Of a stretch of 64,000 bases of DNA, positions 18,267 to 26,663 are shown piece after piece; the stretch's first letter is position 1, and every line of letters starts with the position of its first letter. A model generated the notes under the pieces. It did no database searches and was not told where the DNA came from. It was given only the letters and a program-made list of their open reading frames with translations. A program made the translations under genes and the position numbers. Source of the stretch: Bacillus sp. EB01 (lineage in GTDB: Bacteria; Bacillota; Bacilli; Bacillales; Cytobacillaceae); contig NZ_HG964497.1 in assembly GCF_000613125.1 (NCBI RefSeq), positions 3,412,153 to 3,476,152 of the forward strand. The letters are read 5' to 3'.

Positions 18267-18812
18267 TCAAATCAAATGTTCGTTTATTATCCATTGAACA
18301 GCTTCTTTAAAATCCTCTGCAACAAAATCGGGTTTTACTTGGGCCCAACGGCCAAAATATTCATTGTTTACGTATTTTATGAAGGCAGCTTTCCCATTTC
18401 CTGTTTTCACTAAAATTTTATGGCATCCAACTTCATCGGCAGCTAATAAATCTGTCCAGCGATCTCCAATCACTATACAACTCTCTAAATCCAGCTTATT
18501 ATCATGTGCTGCTTTTTTTAACATTCCAGGAGAAGGTTTTCTGCATTCACAACCTTCATTATGTAAATGGGGACAAAGATAAATTCTGTCAAAACCAAAA
18601 TCTATCAGTTCCTTTTCAAAACTTTGAAGAGAAGCCTCTCCTTTTGAAATCCCAGGCTGATTTGTGAATGAACAAATTAACATATCATACCTTTTCAATT
18701 GCTCTAACGACTCTGCCACATTAGGAAAAAGTTTAAATTCTCCAGGATAAATAACATTATCGCTTCCCCCGATAGTTCCATCTCTATCTATAAAGACAGC
18801 TTGTACCTGCAT
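18267..18812 (-). CDS. HAD-IIIA family phosphatase (histidinol-phosphatase/GmhB-like)
   Basis: 181 residues, start ATG behind GGGGGAG on the minus strand. HAD motifs: FIDRDGTIGG (motif I, nucleophile Asp and acid/base Asp), SFTNQPGIS (motif II), KPSPGML lysine (motif III) and VIGDRWTDLLAA (motif IV). A zinc-binding loop CPHLHNEGCECRKP is typical of the HisB-N/GmhB subgroup, which dephosphorylates histidinol phosphate or heptose bisphosphate. No histidine or heptose genes are nearby, so the real substrate is open. The gap of 95 bases to the NUDIX gene allows cotranscription. Confidence 0.83.
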   Translation of the reverse strand: MQVQAVFIDRDGTIGGSDNVIYPGEFKLFPNVAESLEQLKRYDMLICSFTNQPGISKGEASLQSFEKELIDFGFDRIYLCPHLHNEGCECRKPSPGMLKKAAHDNKLDLESCIVIGDRWTDLLAADEVGCHKILVKTGNGKAAFIKYVNNEYFGRWAQVKPDFVAEDFKEAVQWIINEHLI

Positions 18813-19071
18813 TCATTTGCTCCCCCATCTTATTGATTAAAAATATGTTTTTTTCTACAGCAAAATGGCGATAATCACTATTTATTTTAACATTATTATC
18901 CAGATAATGAGTATCTTTGAAATCCCATTTAGTTCTAGTACTCGATAACTGAACTCTTTTTTGCCAAGCAACGCAGAGGTTTATGTTAACAATTTCTCCA
19001 TTATTTCTGCTTAGATTCTGCACATTTATTTTTTAAATTATAGTTAACCCATTACAAAGGAGCAAAACACA

Positions 19072-19560
19072 ATGAATATGACGCATTATATGGAATTGTT
19101 GGCAAGCAATCAGCCGTGGAACCTCATTATCTTTATGGCGGTGGTTGTAATAGCTGCTGAAACCATTGCAATCACCGAACTGAGTATTCTATTCACAAGG
19201 AATTTTAACGGAAAACTGAGGAAAATAAATAAGATTACCAGCATTTTTGCAGGAGTATATTTTACCGGAATTTTCATTTATTTAATGCAGACAGCCTGGA
19301 TTCCATTAACCTTGTCAGGCGGCTGGCACGGATGGGTCGACTTTACTGCGGTGACCTTCTATTTGTTGGGAATAGTACCTCTTCTGGGAATGGCCCTAAT
19401 CGATATGGGGCTGGTTATGAAAAATAAACCAGACCAGCAAAAAATGAAAGTTCATGTCTTTTATGTCGGATTATTCCTTATAGTTGCACACGTTGCCATG
19501 ATTTTCGGAATGGTTGACCCAACTTTGGGCGGCAACATGCATGATATGAGCAATATGTAA
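19072..19560 (+). CDS. Small multi-pass membrane protein (possibly DUF6803-type)
   Basis: 162 residues, ATG at 19072 after AAAGGAGCAAAACACA. Four hydrophobic segments are visible: NLIIFMAVVVIAAETIAITE, ITSIFAGVYFTGIFIYLMQTA, FTAVTFYLLGIVPLLGMALIDMG and VFYVGLFLIVAHVAMIFGMV. The C-terminus GGNMHDMSNM is rich in Met and His, and GGWHGWVDF and HVAMIFGMVDPTLGG look like conserved cores of a small membrane family sometimes labelled DUF6803. A metal or heme-related role is conceivable from the Met/His tail but is not shown. It has its own terminator. Confidence 0.7.
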   Translation: MNMTHYMELLASNQPWNLIIFMAVVVIAAETIAITELSILFTRNFNGKLRKINKITSIFAGVYFTGIFIYLMQTAWIPLTLSGGWHGWVDFTAVTFYLLGIVPLLGMALIDMGLVMKNKPDQQKMKVHVFYVGLFLIVAHVAMIFGMVDPTLGGNMHDMSNM

Positions 19561-19566
19561 TGAATT

Positions 19567-19597
19567 ATAGCTGCCATGAAATTTGGCAGCTATTTTC
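19567..19597 (+). terminator. Terminator after the small membrane protein
   Basis: ATAGCTGCC / GGCAGCTAT stem with a short loop and TTTT tail, directly after the stop codon. Confidence 0.85.
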
Positions 19598-19741
19598 CTG
19601 TTTTTTTAGTTATAAGCACAAACTTATGAAGAAATTGTGAAGATTGCCAACCCTAAATTTGAACGTTTTATAAACATCCTCCCAGATAACTAGTCAGTAG
19701 GATATGAGGGGACTAAAATATAACTAATCAATAGTAATTTA

Positions 19742-19824
19742 GTGGGATATTTATCTCACATTACTATATTAGAAGCCTACGACGGTCAAAACCGCCTCGC
19801 GGGTTAGGGGAGGCAAATAGCCTG
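19742..19824 (+). promoter_or_regulatory. Structured leader that can mask the ribosome binding site of the response regulator
   Basis: Immediately before the ATG at 19825. A hairpin GTGGGAT/ATCTCAC is followed by CCTA (19776-19779) that can pair with TAGG (19805-19808). The Shine-Dalgarno GGGGAGG (19807-19813) can pair through GAGGC with GCCTC (19794-19798). The alternative CCGC(19792-19795)/GCGG(19799-19802) hairpin would free it. AGGC (19811-19814) can also pair with GCCT (19820-19823). Mutually exclusive pairings suggest translational control. I do not recognise a known riboswitch class. Confidence 0.45.
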
Positions 19825-20496
19825 ATGGAGAAAATAAAAGTATTAATAGTCGACGATCATTATATGTTCCTGAAAGGACTAGAAAGTATTATCAATGATG
19901 ATAGTTCTCTTGAAGTAGTAGGAGAGGCGCATAATGGCAAAGAAGCTGTGGAACTGGCTTTGGAAATAAAGCCAGATGTAATCTTGATGGATGTAGACAT
20001 GCCGACAGTCGGAGGAATAGACGCACTGAAGAAAATAATGAAGGACCTTCCCGAATTGAATGTGTTAATGATGACAAACGATGATAGTGAAGAAAGCCTA
20101 ATGGAAGCAATTAGGTATGGTGCCAAAGGTTATCTGACAAAACATCTCCTCCCGAACGAGTTGCTTGTTTTCATTCATATGGCCTATCGAGGAGAATATA
20201 TCATCTCGAGCCCGTTGGCCAAGAAAGTAATGGAGGCAAATACTTGTGGAGGTCTTAGTGCGGCCGAAAATGAAGAGGTTGCCGAGAAGAAGGAAAATGT
20301 ACTGACACGGAGAGAGAAGGAAATTCTTAGCCATGTCATTAAAGGTATGACCAACCGTCAAATCGCAAATGCACTTTTTATTTCTGAAAACACCGTTAAG
20401 AATCACATTAGAAATATCATGGAGAAACTCCAGATGAATAACCGCCTTTCAGCTGCCAATTATGCAAAAAAGGAAGGCTGGCTGCAGCTTGTTTAA
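19825..20496 (+). CDS. NarL/LuxR-family response regulator, orphan
   Basis: 223 residues. N-terminal receiver domain with the acidic pair in IVDDHYMF, phosphoacceptor aspartate in ILMDVDMP, the conserved threonine in LMMTNDD and lysine in YLTKHL. C-terminal LuxR-type helix-turn-helix: VLTRREKEILSHVIKGMTNRQIANALFISENTVKNHIRNIMEKL. No histidine kinase gene is adjacent. It stands directly upstream of a diheme cytochrome c gene and about 2.6 kb before the ccm operon, so control of respiratory or cytochrome genes is a reasonable inference. The spacing from GGGGAGG to the ATG is long (11 bases) and lies within the structured leader. Confidence 0.87.
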   Translation: MEKIKVLIVDDHYMFLKGLESIINDDSSLEVVGEAHNGKEAVELALEIKPDVILMDVDMPTVGGIDALKKIMKDLPELNVLMMTNDDSEESLMEAIRYGAKGYLTKHLLPNELLVFIHMAYRGEYIISSPLAKKVMEANTCGGLSAAENEEVAEKKENVLTRREKEILSHVIKGMTNRQIANALFISENTVKNHIRNIMEKLQMNNRLSAANYAKKEGWLQLV

Positions 20497-20608
20497 TCTG
20501 AGCTTCGCTACTAATAGTTTGGCTTTCAGTAAAAGGAGCCCAATGCCATACAGTAATCAGAAAAAATAAGGACTTTTGCTAAATGAGTCCAAAGCAAGGG
20601 TGCAGATA

Positions 20609-21268
20609 ATGAAGAAAAAATTATTAATCGGCAGCTACATTCTTGTCGTCATAATTGGAATATCGGTATTTGTTGGCACAAATGGATTTAAAGGCAAGAA
20701 TTATGAATCGGTCCAGGCCGGCGAGAAGATCTATAAGGCTGAATGTGCACTTTGCCATGGCGATACTGGCAAAGGTGAAGGATCAAAAGTAGGAACTGCA
20801 CTTAATAGCCAAGTCTATTTAAGCTACTCTTCAGATGAGGATTTGTACAACAGTGTAAAATATGGCCGTCCCGCTGCTGCAATGCCCGCATATGGAGAGA
20901 GAATGTCTGAAGAACAATTGCAGAATGTCGTTGATTTTATGAGAAGCTGGCAAAAGGATGAGATCAATTTCGAAGTTCCTGAAAAAATTGAAGGAGATCC
21001 AGTTGCCGGGGAGAAAATATACAACCGTTCTTGCCTGACATGCCATGGTGAAAAGGGTGCTGGCAAGAAGAGTATGGGAACGGTTCTTGCTAATCCGGAG
21101 CACTTGAAATACACATCGGATAGACAGATCTGGATCGGAGTTGCCTACGGCCGGGAAGAAACCCGGATGGCTCCGTCCCTTAAAGGGCTAGATGGTGTCC
21201 GTCAATTGAGCAAGCAGGAAATCTCGGATGTTGTCGTGTTTATCCGTGCCCTGGAAAAAGAAAAATAG
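20609..21268 (+). CDS. Membrane-anchored diheme c-type cytochrome
   Basis: 219 residues from the ATG at 20609 (MKKKLLIGSYILVVIIGISVFVG), whose first 23 residues form an uncleaved signal anchor; the frame is open 11 codons further up without a good start signal. Two cytochrome c domains each carry CxxCH: CALCHG at residues 46-51 and CLTCHG at 142-147. Candidate distal methionine ligands are in AAMPAYGERMS and TRMAPSLKG. It would act as an electron carrier on the outer face of the membrane. The heme must be attached by a maturation system, plausibly the Ccm operon downstream. Confidence 0.88.
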   Translation: MKKKLLIGSYILVVIIGISVFVGTNGFKGKNYESVQAGEKIYKAECALCHGDTGKGEGSKVGTALNSQVYLSYSSDEDLYNSVKYGRPAAAMPAYGERMSEEQLQNVVDFMRSWQKDEINFEVPEKIEGDPVAGEKIYNRSCLTCHGEKGAGKKSMGTVLANPEHLKYTSDRQIWIGVAYGREETRMAPSLKGLDGVRQLSKQEISDVVVFIRALEKEK

Positions 21269-21442
21269 ACGATGAAATCCTGGTACCGATAGATGTAATT
21301 GGGTGAAATTTCTAACTTAATAAATCATTTTGCAGCCCGATTCGCAACTGGATTGGACTGCTTCTTTTTGTAAAAAGCTTTATCTAAGCCTAGCATTATG
21401 GTTGAAGCAGGAAATTTCCATTTTTTAAAGAATTTTTTTAAA

Positions 21443-21939
21443 AAGGCTCTGTAAAACTTAGCTGTTGATTTACGCTCCACAAAGGAAAGCTCCTCAGAAT
21501 AGTCATCGCAGAGACGGGCGCCCTTTGCCTGTCACGAGTCGCACGCTTTCCGCGGGCGGGTCCGGGAGCTGGTCTTGCTTCAGTGCCTAGCCCCTCGAGG
21601 TCGCTTCGGTCCCTCAGGTGAAGTCAAAAAGCGACTTCTCCTTCAGGCCCACCACAAGAGTATGCTTCGGAAGCATAAACATCGCACGAAGAAAATGCGT
21701 TTTTTGCATTTTCGAGGAGCGCTTGTCGGGGCTGACCAAGGCACATACACATTTCATTCTCCTCGGCGCAAGCGCCTGTGGGGTCTCCCGCTGACCCGCT
21801 TCTCCCGCAGGACGTGGAATAATCATCCCTAAAAAAGCACCGCAGGAGAAAATGCGCTTTTTGCATTTTCGAACGAGTCGGCACCTTCCGCTCCAATCAA
21901 CACTGATCAAAAATCAACATTCACCTTTAACACAGCCTT
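21443..21939. mobile_element. MITE-like interspersed repeat, full-length copy
   Basis: About 497 bp with imperfect terminal inverted repeats: AAGGCTCTGTAAAA at 21443-21456 and TTTAACACAGCCTT at 21926-21939. Inside are the segments TTGATTTACGCTCC near the left end and TTCCGCTCCAATCAAC near the right, and two hairpins built on GAAAATGCG..TTTTTTGCATTTTC. The same sequence occurs in opposite orientation at 48365-48986 and as fragments elsewhere. There is no transposase; reading frames on both strands across it are by-products of the repeat. Confidence 0.8.
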
Positions 21940-21965
21940 AAAAAAAGAAACAAGGGGTTGGAAAC

Positions 21966-22533
21966 TTGAACAATTTATTTACAATTGACTGTGGAGAAAT
22001 TTTACTGCGGGAATTTATCATAGGAGATGTAGATGCTATTTACGAAATTACCTCTCAACCTAAAGTTTATGAATACTTGCCTGATTGGAGATCAACAAGA
22101 GAACAACGTTTAGACTGGGTAACAAATTATGAAATACCGTCCAACAAAAGATTTTTAACTGCAGTGCCAAATATCGAAAAGCAAAAACTATTTGAAATTA
22201 GGAATTATCCTAAAGGAAACTGGCCAGTTTATCGGTTTTTGCAGCACGGGAATAAAAGAGGAACTTCCTTCGCCAAATAGAGAGATTGCTTATGCTATAT
22301 CAAAGCATTTTAGAAATAGAGGTTTTACAACAAAAGCAGTTAAAGGATTAATTACCTATTTATTTGAAAAAACAACTGTCGAACTTTTAAATACTATTGT
22401 TCTCGCGCAAAATATAAGTTCGAATAGAGTGATTCAAAAAACTGGGTTCAAGTATGTCGGGGACATTGAAATTGAAAATCACAATTATAAACATTTCACT
22501 CTTCAAAAAAGTGAATGGCAAAGTAGTAAATAG
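21966..22533 (+). pseudogene. GNAT-family N-acetyltransferase, frameshifted
   Basis: The first frame (from a TTG at 21966, LNNLFTIDCGEILLREFIIGDVDAIYE) runs to about base 22185. The remainder of a ribosomal-protein-alanine-acetyltransferase-like protein continues in the next frame (LKLGIILKETGQFIGFC ... REIAYAISKHFRNRGFTTKAVKGL ... NRVIQKTGFKYVGDIE). Removing one A from the run in CAAAAACTA near 22180 joins the frames as EKQNYLKLGI. The intact protein would be about 189 residues with normal motifs A and B for acetyl-CoA binding. Either a real one-base insertion or a sequencing error. Confidence 0.8.
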
Positions 22534-22585
22534 TCTCACAGATACGTAAGTACAATGAAAATTAAGTGCCTTTATATATGAGATA

Positions 22586-22622
22586 AACAGCTTGGAGCCA
22601 TTAGGCCCCAAGCTGTTTTTTT
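22586..22622 (+). terminator. Terminator after the acetyltransferase pseudogene
   Basis: CAGCTTGG.GCC / GGC.CCAAGCTG stem with an ATTA loop and a run of seven T. Confidence 0.9.
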
Positions 22623-23124
22623 ACTAAATTACTTAAAAATAGCTTCCCTGGGACGAAAATCAAAATTCACTAGTTATTACTATATATTAGCCAGGTTTAA
22701 CAAAACGTTCATATCTGGAATAACTGGTAAAAAAGGATAGGCATTATAGTAAATATAGGAAATAAGAATTAGTGATTTTACTAAATACATAGTAATCATT
22801 TTTAGAAATAAGGAAATGGGGGATTCGGATTCACCACCAAACATTCATATGTTAAAAACTTCACAAGGTAGAAAATTAACAGAATCACTAGTAAATTCTT
22901 TGAATTCTTTTCGTTGAAGTTCGTTAAAAAACAAGTGGAAGCCAAATGTGAACATTTTATGTTCTTTTGATGTCAAAAACCCAACGTTTCTTTCCCTTTA
23001 ACAAAATGTTCAAGAGTGAATAACCCACGAAGTAGTACTGTCGATTATATTTATTTCAAAGAGGACTATAGTGGAAAATAGTACTAACTAGTCAAGGGTT
23101 TTCCACAAGCCAAGGAGGATTAAC
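22623..23124. other. AT-rich regulatory region before the ccm operon
   Basis: About 500 bases with no ORF. The one clear element is a perfect inverted repeat GAACATTTTATGTTC at 22950-22964, overlapping TGTGAACA. A related TGTTC..GTGAA half-site pair lies near 23006. The operon promoter must lie here but I could not fix its -35/-10. A good ribosome binding site, AAGGAGG, precedes the ATG at 23125. Confidence 0.5.
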
Positions 23125-24189
23125 ATGTTCAATAAAATTTTGTCGGTAGTGCTAGGGGCCGCAATTGCTTTATCGGTAGACGGTACCGTGGCCAATGCTG
23201 AAGGAAGTTTTCCTATTGATAAATTTCCCTATCAGGAAATGCAGATCCAAGTCATGCCTGAGTTTGATTATCCGGAAAATTGGCCGAAAGAGGAACCATC
23301 CTTATTAGTGGGCCTGTACGGAACAATTACCAATAAAAGCGGCCAAGATTACACGGGTAAAATTGAAGTCCCAGTGCCGGTTAAAGAAAAAGATTTCCAG
23401 ATATATCTGGTTGCCGAATTTCCAAGTCCTGAAGAACCGGAAGTACAGCGTCCTTACGAAGTGGATAAAGAACGGGGGGTTGTAACATTTCAGCCTCAGA
23501 AGCCCATTAAAAAAGATGCTGCCTATAGCTTCGTGGTCGAGTACTATTCCAACCCAATTGCTGTAAAAGATTCGCAGAAAAATTTTACTTATGAATACAA
23601 GGCTCCATCAGCAGTTGAAACAATCGACGTCATTGTGTATGCACCACTAAAGTCGACTGACATCGTAATGGATCCAAAGCCTTCCAGCACCCAGAAGAGC
23701 GAGTATGGAGAGCAGATTGCTTTTTATCAGCAAAAGGGTGTCATACAGGGGGATGCCCTAAAGTACGCAGTTTCTTATAAAAAGAAAGGAAATGCTTCTA
23801 CTCTATCGATGGTAGAAACATCGAAGGCTCCAAATGACGAAAACCATAGTGGCCAAACTGCAACTGACCAGGTTACCGGTGCAGCCAACAACGGAAGTGG
23901 CGGAAACGGTGGAAATGGGGGCCGCCCGATAATCGGGGCTGCAGGTGGAACGATCATTGGAGTATCTATCATCATTGCTGGCATGTTCGTGTTCTTTGGT
24001 TTTAAAAATAAAGCCGACAACCGAAACAACCCAACTCCTCAGAAAAAGACAAAAGAGAAAAAACCTGCTGGTAAACAAGTAAAAAAGAACGTATCAAACG
24101 CAGATGAAATAAAAGAGCTTCGAAAAAAGCTGTTGAATGGAAAGATTGATCAGGAAGCTTACGAAGAGCAAGTCAAAAAATTGATTTAG
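23125..24189 (+). CDS. Secreted, membrane-anchored protein of the ccm operon, unknown function
   Basis: 354 residues, first gene of the operon. Signal peptide at about 1-25 (ILSVVLGAAIALSVDGTVANA), then a beta-rich extracytoplasmic domain, a Gly/Asn-rich linker (NNGSGGNGGNGG), one membrane helix at about 268-293 (IGAAGGTIIGVSIIIAGMFVFFGF), a lysine-rich cytoplasmic stretch and a short SHOCT-like tail (DEIKELRKKLLNGKIDQEAYEEQVKKLI). The same architecture recurs in the protein at 27545-28531. I know no assigned function. Its place before ccmE suggests a role in cytochrome c maturation or delivery. It is 13 bases upstream of ccmE. Confidence 0.75.
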   Translation: MFNKILSVVLGAAIALSVDGTVANAEGSFPIDKFPYQEMQIQVMPEFDYPENWPKEEPSLLVGLYGTITNKSGQDYTGKIEVPVPVKEKDFQIYLVAEFPSPEEPEVQRPYEVDKERGVVTFQPQKPIKKDAAYSFVVEYYSNPIAVKDSQKNFTYEYKAPSAVETIDVIVYAPLKSTDIVMDPKPSSTQKSEYGEQIAFYQQKGVIQGDALKYAVSYKKKGNASTLSMVETSKAPNDENHSGQTATDQVTGAANNGSGGNGGNGGRPIIGAAGGTIIGVSIIIAGMFVFFGFKNKADNRNNPTPQKKTKEKKPAGKQVKKNVSNADEIKELRKKLLNGKIDQEAYEEQVKKLI

Positions 24190-24202
24190 GGGGATGTAAG
24201 GT

Positions 24203-24655
24203 ATGAAAAAGAACACAATTGTCATGCTGGGTGGATTTATCATTGCTGGAGCAATTATCTTTTTGCTTATGGCTGCTACACCAGGTTCAAGTGGCGTTGA
24301 ATTGACCATGAAGGATTTGCTTGCTAACCAGGAAAAGCATAAAGACGATTTCGTTACGGTTGAAGGCCTGCTAATTGAAGAATCAATCAAATGGAATGCA
24401 GACAAGATTGAACTGAGATTTGATCTTAAAGACAATGAAGGCAATTTGATGCACGTCGTCCACAATGGTGTGAAGCCTGATAACTTCTCGGAAGGTGTCA
24501 TTGTCATCCTCCAAGGTGCACCGACTAAGAAAGATACTTTCCAGGCGGAAACGGTTAAGACTCGCTGCCCTTCCAAGTATGAAGGTGAAGATATTGAAAA
24601 CTACGATCCGGAAGCACATAAAAGCAAGTTGAACAAGCCTTCCAGCGAAGAATAG
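24203..24655 (+). CDS. ccmE: Cytochrome c maturation heme chaperone CcmE, CxxxY type
   Basis: 150 residues. An N-terminal membrane anchor (IVMLGGFIIAGAIIFLLMAA) is followed by an OB-fold domain with FVTVEGLLIEESI, RFDLKDNEGNLMHVVHNGVKPDNF and GVIVILQGAP, the CcmE core. CcmE carries heme covalently from CcmC/CcmAB to CcmF. The usual heme-binding motif HxxxY is here C122-P-S-K-Y126, the cysteine variant known from Desulfovibrio and archaeal CcmE. Length is close to the family norm. It is co-transcribed with ccmF 25 bases downstream. Confidence 0.85.
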   Translation: MKKNTIVMLGGFIIAGAIIFLLMAATPGSSGVELTMKDLLANQEKHKDDFVTVEGLLIEESIKWNADKIELRFDLKDNEGNLMHVVHNGVKPDNFSEGVIVILQGAPTKKDTFQAETVKTRCPSKYEGEDIENYDPEAHKSKLNKPSSEE

Positions 24656-24680
24656 AAGCCAAATTAAAGAAGGTGACGAT

Positions 24681-26663
24681 ATGTATTTATTCTCAAATGC
24701 GACAATCTATGTAGGCCTTGCATTGGCAATCTATTCATTACTAGTGACAACCTACGGGATTGTGACAAAGAATCAAAAATTAGTAAACAGCGGTAAAGGA
24801 GCGGCGCTTGGCCTGTTCATAAGCGCTTCGCTCGCAATGCTTTCGTTATTTTACCTATTAGCAACCTCCCAATTCCAATATGAATATGTCAATGACTATA
24901 CAAGCAGTGAACTTCCGATTGTTTATAAACTCACTGCATTGTGGGCAGGGAACGCGGGCTCATTGCTTCTGTGGACTTTCTTCCTCACACTTTATATTGT
25001 CATGATTGTTTTTTCGCGGAAGATGAAAGGCAATCCGATGGTTCCGTACATCATGTCCATCCTGATGGCCAATGGCGTGTTCTTCTTCCTTGTACTTGCG
25101 TTTGTTGCAAATCCATTCAATATACTGCCTGAAGTTCCGGTTGAAGGAAAAGGGCTTAACCCGATGCTTCAGAACCCTGGCATGATCATCCATCCTGTTA
25201 CTCTGTACCTTGGTTATGTTGGTCTGGCTGTTCCATTCGCATTCGCAATGGCTGCCTTGATCCTGAAGAATATGGATGACTTCTGGATCAAGATGACGAG
25301 AAGATGGACGATTATCGCCTGGCTATTCTTGAGTCTTGGCAATATCTTCGGCGGCCAGTGGGCGTATGTTGAGCTCGGCTGGGGCGGTTACTGGGCATGG
25401 GATCCTGTTGAGAACGCATCCTTTATGCCTTGGCTTACAGCTACAGCATTCCTGCACTCTGTCATGATTCAGGAACGTAAGAATATGTTAAAGGTTTGGA
25501 ATATTAGCTTAATCATTATCTCGTATGCTCTTACTCTATTTGGTACATTCCTGGTCCGAAGTGGTGTATTGACATCGGTTCACGCTTTTGCAAACTCCAA
25601 TCTTGGATTATACTTCCTGATTTTCATGGGAGTAGCCGTAATTGGGGCAATGTATGTCCTTATGAGCCGCTACAATCTAATCAAACGGAGTGCGGGGGAA
25701 TTCAATTCCTATGTCTCTAAAGAAAGCAGTTTCCTAATTAATAACCTTTTGCTTGTAGGTTCTGCCTTCGCAGTCTTCTGGGGAACTATTTTCCCACTTG
25801 TTTCTGAAGCAGTCCGCGGTACCAAGGTTACGGTCGGAATCCCATTCTTTAATGCAACACAGGCACCAATTTTACTAGCGATGATGTTCGTTATGGCGGT
25901 TTGTCCTCTGCTTGCATGGCAAAGATCATCCCTTAAAAATCTGAAAAAGAATTTCCTTATTCCAGCCATTATCGCGGTTGTGGCAATGGCCATGATGGTT
26001 ATCCTTGGAATCTCAAAGGCATGGGCTGTCATTGGATATGGTGTCATCTCGCTTCTGCTATGCACTCACTATCTAGAGTTTCATAGAGGTGTCAGGGCAC
26101 GCCGGAAAATGACTCATGAAAGCATTCCTGTTGCTCTTTACCGCCTGATGACAAAGAACCGCCGCCGTTATGGAGGCTACATCGTCCATTTAGGTATCGC
26201 CTTTATTGCTGTCGGAATTATCGGCTCTCAGAATTATGACCATGAAACAATGAAAACTGTTGAAGTTGGTGGTTCTATTGAAATTGATGATTACAGGATC
26301 AATTATGACAAGCTGGACCAAAGGTCTGAAGGCATCAATGATATCGTTTACGCAGATTTGACAGTATTTAAAAATGGTGAAAGATTAGGCAATTACGAGG
26401 TGGAAAAAGTATTCTACGGCAACTGGGATCAGCCATCCTCGGAAGTAGCACTGATTTCAAACGCAGTTGAGGATTTATATATTATCCTCAGCGCCTGGGA
26501 AGATGATGGAAGGGCAACCTTCATCGTAAAAGTAATTCCGATGATGACCGCTATGTGGGTCGGATCATTCCTGATTGTAATAGGTTCGGTGTTTGCGGTA
26601 TGGAACGGCAGATATCAAAATGTTACCCCTAGATATACTGGTACAACCAGGGAGGTGGTTTAA
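24681..26663 (+). CDS. ccmF: Cytochrome c heme lyase subunit CcmF
   Basis: 660 residues, many membrane helices, the CcmF size. The tryptophan-rich WWD signature is at about residues 225-252 (WAYVELGWGGYWAWDPVEN). Other family blocks include NPGMIIHPVTLYLGYVGLAVPFAF with a heme-ligand-type histidine, FLVRSGVLTSVHAF, and GGYIVHLGIAFIAVGIIGSQ. CcmF takes heme from CcmE and, with CcmH, joins it to the CxxCH motif of apocytochrome c outside the membrane. The ccmH start codon follows its stop directly. Confidence 0.93.
   Translation: MYLFSNATIYVGLALAIYSLLVTTYGIVTKNQKLVNSGKGAALGLFISASLAMLSLFYLLATSQFQYEYVNDYTSSELPIVYKLTALWAGNAGSLLLWTFFLTLYIVMIVFSRKMKGNPMVPYIMSILMANGVFFFLVLAFVANPFNILPEVPVEGKGLNPMLQNPGMIIHPVTLYLGYVGLAVPFAFAMAALILKNMDDFWIKMTRRWTIIAWLFLSLGNIFGGQWAYVELGWGGYWAWDPVENASFMPWLTATAFLHSVMIQERKNMLKVWNISLIIISYALTLFGTFLVRSGVLTSVHAFANSNLGLYFLIFMGVAVIGAMYVLMSRYNLIKRSAGEFNSYVSKESSFLINNLLLVGSAFAVFWGTIFPLVSEAVRGTKVTVGIPFFNATQAPILLAMMFVMAVCPLLAWQRSSLKNLKKNFLIPAIIAVVAMAMMVILGISKAWAVIGYGVISLLLCTHYLEFHRGVRARRKMTHESIPVALYRLMTKNRRRYGGYIVHLGIAFIAVGIIGSQNYDHETMKTVEVGGSIEIDDYRINYDKLDQRSEGINDIVYADLTVFKNGERLGNYEVEKVFYGNWDQPSSEVALISNAVEDLYIILSAWEDDGRATFIVKVIPMMTAMWVGSFLIVIGSVFAVWNGRYQNVTPRYTGTTREVV

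Noticed and set aside
18784-19023. 79-codon minus-strand ORF upstream of the HAD gene
   Set aside because: Overlaps the HAD start, lacks a ribosome binding site and has no family-like sequence.
19771-19824. Cyclic di-GMP (GEMM) or M-box-like riboswitch
   Set aside because: Short stretches (GGTCAAAACC, GGCAAATAGCC, GGTTAGGGGAGGC) resemble pieces of those motifs, but the conserved order and the remaining helices are not present.
21575-21910. Reading frames of 85-98 codons within the repeat
   Set aside because: Open in several frames on both strands and repeated at 48407-48715 because the DNA repeats; no start signals or protein-like conservation beyond the repeat itself.
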